Shown piece after piece: positions 52,801-61,800 of a stretch of DNA of 64,000 bases (position 1 is its first letter; each line of letters opens with the position of its first letter). The stretch comes from Mactromeris polynyma (Eukaryota; Mollusca; Bivalvia; Venerida; Mactridae), in assembly GCA_032209605.1 (NCBI GenBank), contig JASFXZ010000016.1:3162001-3226000 (forward strand), written 5' to 3'. The notes beneath the pieces were generated by a model. That model was not told the origin of the DNA and searched no databases. It saw nothing but the letters and a program-made list of their open reading frames with translations. Made by a program: the position numbers and the translations under genes.

Positions 52801-55800
52801 TAGTTGTGATAGTATCTATACAATAAAACCTGTCTTAAACAGCCAGTCAAAGGATACATCAAATGTGCCTGTTTAAAGCATGTGGCTGTTTAATACAGAT
52901 GTATTTCATATAAAAATGGCCTGTTTGGATTCATTGTTATTGGCTGCTTGAAACAATTGGCTTCTTAATTCAGGTGACCACTAACACAGGCTCAACTGTA
53001 TGTGTTCACATAAGGGGTGTCACGATATGCCTGATATACCACGATATATTGCAATACTTCAGCAACGTATTGCAATATGTACCAGGATGTGTTATCCCTT
53101 AAATAATTGTTATCAAGTATAAACTGCATATCTGGGACCCTACAAATTTACTAAGGACCCCCAATTTGTCAAACATGAGGGTCCAAGGACCCCAAGCTGA
53201 ACAATCCTAATGAAAATCCTGGACGTTCACAAATATTTTATCAATGTGAAAATGAACATTACATGTATACATAATACACAATATTCTAATTATAATGATA
53301 TCATCTAGGTAATAGTACATACGGAGAATGTATGTGAAATGTCAATGCTCTACAGTTAAAAGTGCATCTCTTGTAGAAAGAGCATCTTTGACATTTCTAG
53401 ATAATTGAATAACTGCGGCATTGTCATTAGAATTTAGAAATTGGATAGTTTTTTACATTGATGAATGTCTATAATTATTGGCTTTCAAGTGAAGAAACTC
53501 ATATTTTATGTCAAAGTTGAATGAAAATGAGCATTGAAATAGAAAATTAGCATACATGTATTTAAAATACCATTCATGATAAAAATACCAATAGATAGAG
53601 TAGTTTGGCTTTGTTATGTTCATCAATATTTGTAAACGAATAAGACAACAGTAATAAAACAGTAGTCGTCTTTTCATGGGCCATATGGACTAGGAACGGT
53701 TACTGGTGCATGAAGCATAAACACTCTTTTAACTTTGGATATCAACAAGCGGAATATTTAGCGCCACAAAAATAAAATGGTTATATGTGAATTTTTAATA
53801 ATCTGTAACTATTCAGTTTAATTGTAAATTGTAGTTTATCAAAGGATATTTCTTACAATTGTGACTGTCTTTAAATAATGGTATATCCGCTTTAATTTAT
53901 TTCTTACTACTATCGGAATTACAGCTACTTTTTCAATCCTTCGTTTTCTTATTTTTCTCAATTTTCATACATGTTTATTAAATTACACAATATCACATGT
54001 TTATCTCCAATTACACAATATCACATGTTTGTCTCCAATTACACAATATCACATGTTTATCTCCAATTACACAATGTTTTTATGTAATGATGCAAATTTG
54101 ATTGAATTAGGTCATGCACACTGGAATTAGGTCAAGTTCACCAGAATAAGGTCATGCACACCGGAACTAGGTCAGTTATAAATATTTCATCCAACCATTC
54201 TTAGTATTCATTAAGTTAATTTGTTACCAGAATTTAATGTGCAGTAATGGTTGGTAAAATATTAATTGTATTTCTTGCAGACGCAGATTTTGAGAAGTGG
54301 CGTAAAAGGCGTAGAAGAATGAAAGAACGTAGTGTAAGTCCAGTATCGGTGGAGTCTGGTCCCTCTACTCCATTGAAGACACAATATAGACCTTCAGAAT
54401 TATGCCTGGAACCAGATTATAAGCAAAAATGTCAATTTCTGTCTCACAACTTGTTCCTAGAATCAGTTCCTTCAGACAATAAAAAAGGTAACCATAGTCA
54501 CCATCAATTAACCTTCTTTGTTGTCCCCCTAAATTGCTCTTAGTTATTTATCTGTATGGTAGATCAGACAATTCCTTGCACCTTTATTCCCATACATGTT
54601 TACCCTTGCACCTCCTCAGTGCCTGATGTTGTGTAGACTGTTGTTTTCCTGGGGGTCTGTGTGGGATGGCATTGTCTTGTGAATGTGGCATTCACTATAA
54701 CAGATTTCTCTTATTTTATAATTACAATATGAATTATTTAATTTTATCAGACGTTTTGAATAAATGTTAGGCTGTTGTGGTTGCTTGTTCGTTGTCTGCG
54801 TCCACAAAAATGTTCGATATTGCGTTTAGTTCAGTTTCAGAGAACGTGTCAGTCCTGACGATTACGTAACCAGCAGACGCTGTTCTTGATTTCTTTATTC
54901 TTTATTGAAAGTTTCATTGAATCTTAGATAACTTTGTTTTTTATCTGTAGTAATAGGATAATGAGAATTGACATTATGCCTGTTTGGAACGAAATCATTT
55001 GAATCAGTATGGGTTAACATTGAGTCACAATGGCTTTGTGCCAACTCTCCCCCCCCCCCACCCCATAGCTATAGTAGGATGATTTTAGGGCAATACTTGT
55101 CTCATGTCTTATGTCTCATAGTGAACAGCGGCCTTATTCACAAACTCTTTTAGTCTGAAATTCAGACTTAGACTTTAAATTTGCAGAACTTGTATTTACC
55201 AGCAATTTGTTTTCATTAAATCTTTTTGAATGAAATTTTGTCTGAATAATTGTTGTTATCCTTTGTATAGTTTTGCCCATTTGTATTGAATCTATATTGT
55301 TATAACAAGGTAGGAGTAAGAAGAACATTTAACATTTTAAAGTCTGAGTTTCTGTCTGAGTTTCAGACCTATAATGTTTATGAATAAGGCCCATGTATAG
55401 TGAAAGTATGAAGCTATACTGGACCATTTTCACTTTATTATGGCCAATTCATTAATCTGATGATAAGTCCATTATTGAAATATTGTTTGTGTTGCTTAAC
55501 CCTACCTACCCGTCAAAATTGAATTGCTCAACTTGATAGGGGTCTGAATACAGCGTATTAATAGTTAACACTAGTATGACCCTAAAAAATTAATTACCTA
55601 CATGCCTACCCACCTAAATGTTGCTGGGTAACAAACTATTTTTAAAGGATGGCCTAATGACATTCATGTGCTTACTAGCCTATATTTACAGAATGATTTT
55701 TTTGTTCTCTTGTTTACAGTGAATGAAGTCATCAAGAAAGCGTGTGAGGAAGAGAAGAAGAGACGTCTCAACCTCCATACGTCTGCTTCAGACGGAAACC

Positions 55801-58800
55801 TCTGTCAGAAAGCTGGTGTGAAGAGGAAGCTTGAAGATGACGTGTTCAGTCCATCACAAATAGACTCTGATATATTATCTGATACCAAAAGGTTGCACCT
55901 ACATTACCGAGATGTTGGACCGAGCCACATCGGGAGAAGTGCGTCTGCTACTGCCCTAGATTGTTGTGATAAAAATAAATCTGAGTCTAACTCGCTAAAT
56001 TTAAAAAGGCCTAATGCTGTTGGTAAAAGTTTTGTACAGGAATTCCATGAATCTGTGTTGCAGACGACCAGGCAGAAGGAAATGAAACGATTGACAGGTG
56101 AGTGTTGATAAAAGTTCTCACGCTAAACACTGGGATGCATGTGCAGTATATCAAGTAGTCTTGTATAGTGGATTCAAAATTAGTTGAAAGTAACGTTATT
56201 GTGTACTCTATGTCTATTGGTCAATATTTTCCAAAACATGTTTTCATTGGCTGATCACCTCACAGTTTGTTTAGAACAGTTCTAAGACTATATCAACTTA
56301 CACAATGTTCTTAGTTTATATTAATCGTATTTATTTTAAAATCAATTGTGAAACAAACTTACAATTTACATTAATCGATGACTGCTTCGTGGGTAACTAA
56401 CCACTTCTCTCATCTTATTCACCTCTTTCAAGGCGGGATTCAAATCCACCATCTTGGGATCAAGAGTCGGGGACACACAGGTGTCAATATCAGCTGGTAA
56501 AATTACACAGTAATTTAAGCATCATCACTCGGCTACTTTCTTGTATGAATGATCATTATTAAGGGGAGTACCTTCCAGACCCCCTTCAGCCTACTTTTGA
56601 TAATATCCCTGCTAATTAAAAAATTAGCGACACCCCTGCACACAACCCATTTACCACTTTGCTTCCCTTCATTGTTCAGGACAATTTATCAAAATTAACT
56701 ACAATCCTATGACTATGTGCTTGTATAGACTATAGTTATGAATCATTTTGCAGTTTGACAACTCGAATACTAGTGCACTGCAGTTTCTTGTTTTTATGGC
56801 AACAGATGATGCTATTCAGAAATACGTCACTTGTCTATATGGAAACAGGAATACATGAAATTGATGCAGGCTATTAACATAATACAACATACTTAATTAC
56901 CAGTCTAATCAGTGTCATGGTAACAGATTGGGCATAATTCATTGATACTGATTGTCTAATAATTGACATACATTCTGTTAGCTTGGAATTGTGTACGCTC
57001 TCTTGCTGCTTTCATCATTTTCCTTTGTGCAATAAGTGTTCCTTCTGTGCATGAATTAAGTGTACAAAAAGCAGCCATGGGTTAAATGATACTCAGAATA
57101 ATGGTTGTACAATGTTAATACATTGTGACATCTGTTGATTCGAATCTACTCTCTGGATTTTAGCTCGATTGTGGGCAAGTTGCTAAAGGTGAGATACTGT
57201 GACCCCCTTTTTAAATCGAGAGATCAGAGTTTGTGCTCAATAGTCGGAATGTTTTCCTCCGTAAAAATTTGACCTGTTTGCTTCAAATCGTCCACTTTAC
57301 AACTACTAAATGAGTCATTCTTGCACGCTTAGATAATTTCGCTATCGCCCCTATTATCAACACGAAGCTAGCAGTCCCTGGAAGTACTGATGAAGTAATC
57401 AGGGGAAGTAAGGGGTGATTTTCTAAGGGAGACCACCTAGTTTTGGGAAAGGATTATACTGAATTGTCTGGAGTAAAAATAAGGTCATTAGGTCAAACAA
57501 TTTGAAAAGCGTGTTAACTCTCTGAAAACCACATTTTTTACCTGGTCTATATATAACGTGGAGCAGAAAGACTATTAGTGAAATCTAGGACAGGTTACCA
57601 AGTTTCTCAGATAGTCAGGTTAGCGATACATAGCTATCATGGACCTCTTGTTGTTTTTACAGAAATGACTCTATTCAGATCCTGTTGACTTATTGGATTG
57701 CTAATACTTTCTTTTATGAATTCATAACTGCTACATTTGTTGGCCATCTGGGCTAACATTTCTATGCACAATCTGTCAAAGGAAAGATATGATGAATGAT
57801 AAGCTTGTGGTAACATCAGTTTTTCAAATGATTGATTTATTCATAACTTACCAATCTGTAGTATAGTCATTAGAATTATAATTTTTACTTAATCATGTCA
57901 TTAATGGTAACATGTTTTCTGGACAGGATATGCCATAATGCATCAAACTTGACAAAAAAACATGTTCTAGCTTACACCACTTTAATTTTCAATCTTGAAA
58001 TATTTCAATATTTTTTTTCAATTAAATAAAACGTATAAGAGAACATACATTTCATATTTATCTATGTTTGATTTGTAATTTAGACTCAGCAATTGTGTGT
58101 TTATGACATAAATGTGAAGATAAAAATAAATATGAGAAAATAATTACACAGTTTCATGATTTGCACAGAACTTGAAAAGTCCTTGAATTTGATGATAGTC
58201 CTTGAAAACTCCTTGCAAATAGTTAAATCTATAGAAAACCTTGATGTTACCATAACTTAAAAACAAAACTACTTGATTTGCTTGCATTTTCTTCAAAATC
58301 ATCCTATCATTAACTGTCTTTGTAGGATGAGTAAAGTTATAACAAGTCTTGAAGAAAAGGAAATAAACATTGAAAAATGACTTTTTGATCTTTATATGGC
58401 GGGATTGTGCAGTTTATCGGGATTCATTGAGTACCATATCTACTGGAACACCGTTTCTGAGTTTATGTTTTGAAAGAAAATGATTTCATATTGCCATTTT
58501 TGTTTTTGTTAGTGAATAGGTCATAAAAAGATCCTTGAAAAGTACTTGAATTTTAAATGTAAGTCAATATTTGATGATTTTTATTTAAGGTGAAGGTCAG
58601 AAACTGACAGATCTTTCTCCAACAAAATCTCTACATATGTTACCATGGTATCCAGTGAATCTAGAGGCGTGGTCAGGTGTGGATGGAGTGATGGAATCAT
58701 ACCATAGACATCAACATGGTGAGTAAAAAGTATAAGAGAGATTGTTGCAGGTTTGTTACAGGGAATGTCACAGGGAATGTCACAGGGAATGTCACAGGGA

Positions 58801-61800
58801 ATGCCACAGGGAATGTCACAGGGAATGCCACAGGGAATGTCACAGGGAATGTCACAGGGAATGTCACAGGGAATGTCACAGGGAATGCCACAGGGAATGT
58901 CACAGGGAATGTCACAGGGAATGCCACAGGGAATGTCACAGGGAATGTCACAGGGAATGCCACAGGGAATGTCACAGGGAATGCCACAGGGAATGCCACA
59001 GGGAATGCCACAGGGAATGCCACAGGGAATGTCACAGGGAATGTCACAGGGAATGTCACATGCACAAGACAATGCTTCTACCCCCACACACAGGCCCCAG
59101 GAACATTCTACAAAATATTAGGCACTGAGGAGGTGCAAGGGTAAACATTATGGGAATAGGGGCCGACCATAAAAAACAACTATGGAGAAGCTAGGAGAAC
59201 AACTAGGGAGAAATAGTTTAATAGATGGAAAACATCATGACACAAGTCAAGAAAGGCAGTAATAATAGGCTGAAGGGGGGGGGGGGGGAGAACAGAATAT
59301 AAATATTATATCAAGAAAAAGAACAGAACATGGGTCGTAAATAAATAACTTTATGTAAGGCAACTGGAAAATTGTAGTTATTTATTAGTCATAATCATAA
59401 ATACTGGTGACAGGGAAAGAGAATTTAAAATGAAGACATATATAAATCAAATATATATTGAGAAAATGAAACAAATTTACGACTATACTAAGGGAGGATT
59501 AAGATGTGTTATAAGACAGCGATATTTTCCTTGTTACTGCCTAATGACGTTGGAGTGAACTAGCCAAAATGGTATGTCTGTATGCCAAGGTGCCATGTTG
59601 GAGTGAACTAGCCAAGGTGCTATGTTGGAGTAAATTAGCCAAAATGGTATGTCTGTGTGCCAAGGTGCCATGTTGGAGTGAACTAGCCAAGGTGCCATGT
59701 TGGAGTAAACTAGCCAAAATGGTATGTCTGTGTGCCAAGGTGCCATGTTGGAGTAAACTAGCCAAAATGGTATGTCTGTGTGCCAAGGTGCCATGTTGGA
59801 GTAAACTAGCCAAAATGGTATGTCTGTGTGCCAAGGTGCCATGTTGGAGTGAACTAGCCAAGGTGCCATGTTGGAGTGAACTAGCCAAGGTGCCATGTTG
59901 GAGTGAACTAGCCAAAATGGTATGTCTGTGTGCCAAGGTGCCATGTTGGAGTGAACTAGCCAAAATGGTATGTCTGTGTGCCAAGGTGCCATGTTGGAGT
60001 GAACTAGCCAAAATGGTATGTCTGTGTGCCAATGTGCCATGTTGGAGTGAACTAGCCAAGGTGCCATGTTAGAGTGAACTAGCCAAAATGGTATGTCTGT
60101 GTGCCAAGGTGCCATGTTGGAGTGAACTAGCCAAAATGGTATGTCTGTGTGCCAAGGTGCCATGTTGGAGTGAACTAGCCAAAATGGTATGTCTGTGTGC
60201 CAAGGTGCCATGTTGGAGTGAACTAGCCAAAATGGTATGTCTGTGTGCCAAGGTGCCATGTTGGAGTGAACTAGCCAAGGTGCCATGTTGGAGTGAACTA
60301 GCCAAAATGGTATGTCTGTGTGCCAAGGTGCCATGTTGGAGTGAACTAGCCAAAATGGTATGTCTGTGTGCCAAGGTGCCATGTTGGAGTGAACTAGCCA
60401 AAATGGTATGTCTTGTGTGCCAAGGTGCCATGTTGGAATGAACTAGCCAAGGTGCCATGTTGGAGTAAACTAGCCAAAATGGTATGTCTGTGTGCCAAGG
60501 TGCCATGTTGGAGTGAACTAGCCAAGGTGCTATGTTGGATTAAACTAGCCAAAATGGTATGTCTGTGTGCCAAGGTGCCATGTTGGAGTAAACTAGCCAA
60601 AATGGTATGTCTGTGTGCCAAGGTGCCATGTTGGAGTGAACTAGCCAAGGTGCCATGTTGAAGTGAACTAGCCAAAATGGTATGTCTGTGTGCCAAGGTG
60701 CCATGTTGGAGTAAACTAGCCAAAATGGTATGTCTGTGTGCCAAGCAGCCATGTTGGAGTGAACTAGCCAAGGTGCCATGTTGGAGTAAACTAGCCAAAA
60801 TGGTATGTCTGTGTGCCAAGGTGCCATGTTGGAGTGAACTAGCCAAGGTGCCATGTTGGAGTAAACTAGCCAAAATGGTATGTCTGTGTGCCAAGCAGCC
60901 ATGTTGGAGTGAACTAGCCAAGGTGCCATGTTGGAGTAAACTAGCCAAAATGGTATGTCTGTGTGCCAAGGTGCCATGTTGGAGTGAACTAGCCAAGGTG
61001 CTATGTTGGATTAAACTAGCCAAAATGGTATGTCTGTGTGCCAAGCAGCCATGTTGGAGTGAACTAGCCAAGGTGCTATGTTGGATTAAACTAGCCAAAA
61101 TGGTATGTCTGTGTGCCAAGGTGCCATGTTGGAGTGAACTAGCCAAAATGGTATGTCTGTGTGCCAAGCAGCCATGTTGGAGTGAACTAGCCAAGGTGCT
61201 ATGTTGGATTAAACTAGCCAAAATGGTATGTCTGTGTGCCAAGGTGCCATGTTGGAGTGAACTAGCCAAGGTGCCATGTTGGAGTGAACTAGCCAAGGTG
61301 CCATGTTGGAGTGAACTAGCCAAGGTGCTATGTTGGATTAAACTAGCCAAAATGGTATGTCTGTGTTCCAAGGTGCCATGTTGGAGTGAACTAGCCAAGG
61401 TGTTATGTTGGATTAAACTAGCCAAAATGGTATGTCTGTGTGCCAAGGTGCCATGTTGGAGTAAACTAGCCAAAATGGTATGTCTGTGTGCCAAGGTGCC
61501 ATGTTGGAGTGAACTAGCCAAGGTGCCATGTTGGAGTAAACTAGCCAAAATGGTATGTCTGTGTGCCAAGGTGCCATGTTGGAGTGAACTAACCAAAATG
61601 GTATGTCTGTGTGCCAAGGTGCCATGTTGGATTAAACTAGCCAAAATGGTATGTCTGTGTGCCAAGGTGCCATGTTGGAGTGCCCTGAATGAATTTGTGT
61701 ATTTTTTTTATTACAGGAGAGAAACTGGAAAGACAGATTTTATTGGAAAGAAATAGAAAGTTGAGGGAGGAAAATACTAGACTCAGTTCAGTGATGTCAC

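Larger units (their letters stand above)
52789..54280 (+). other. GSE1 intron 9, repeat-rich
   Basis: Contains a TA-flanked MITE (52819-53000), a hAT-terminus-like fragment (ggggtgtcacgatatgcc, 53015, with gatatattgcaatact), the inverted dispersed repeat 53124-53222, and two small tandem repeats (53982-54075, 54106-54175). Confidence 0.75.
58719..61716 (+). other. GSE1 intron 12, dominated by two tandem arrays
   Basis: Donor GTGAGT, acceptor tttttttattacag. About 2.4 kb of the 3.0 kb is tandem repeat (58758-59060 and 59549-61683). The spacer 59061-59548 carries a 13-14 G run at about 59277 and AT-rich DNA. Confidence 0.9.

Noticed and set aside
52789..52826. Extension of exon 9 to the in-frame stop at 52824
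   Set aside because: A good GTAAGT donor at 52789 joins in phase to the conserved basic motif of exon 10. The extension would only be a truncated isoform, for which there is no evidence.
58716..59144. Five overlapping frames (SQGMPQGM-, VTGNATGN-, HRECHREC-type)
   Set aside because: 12-bp repeat with no stops; located after a GT donor that is conserved in position and phase.
60394..61756. Frames of 280-420 codons on both strands in intron 12
   Set aside because: Artefacts of the 27/48-bp array. The + frame running into exon 13 is out of phase with the conserved coiled coil.
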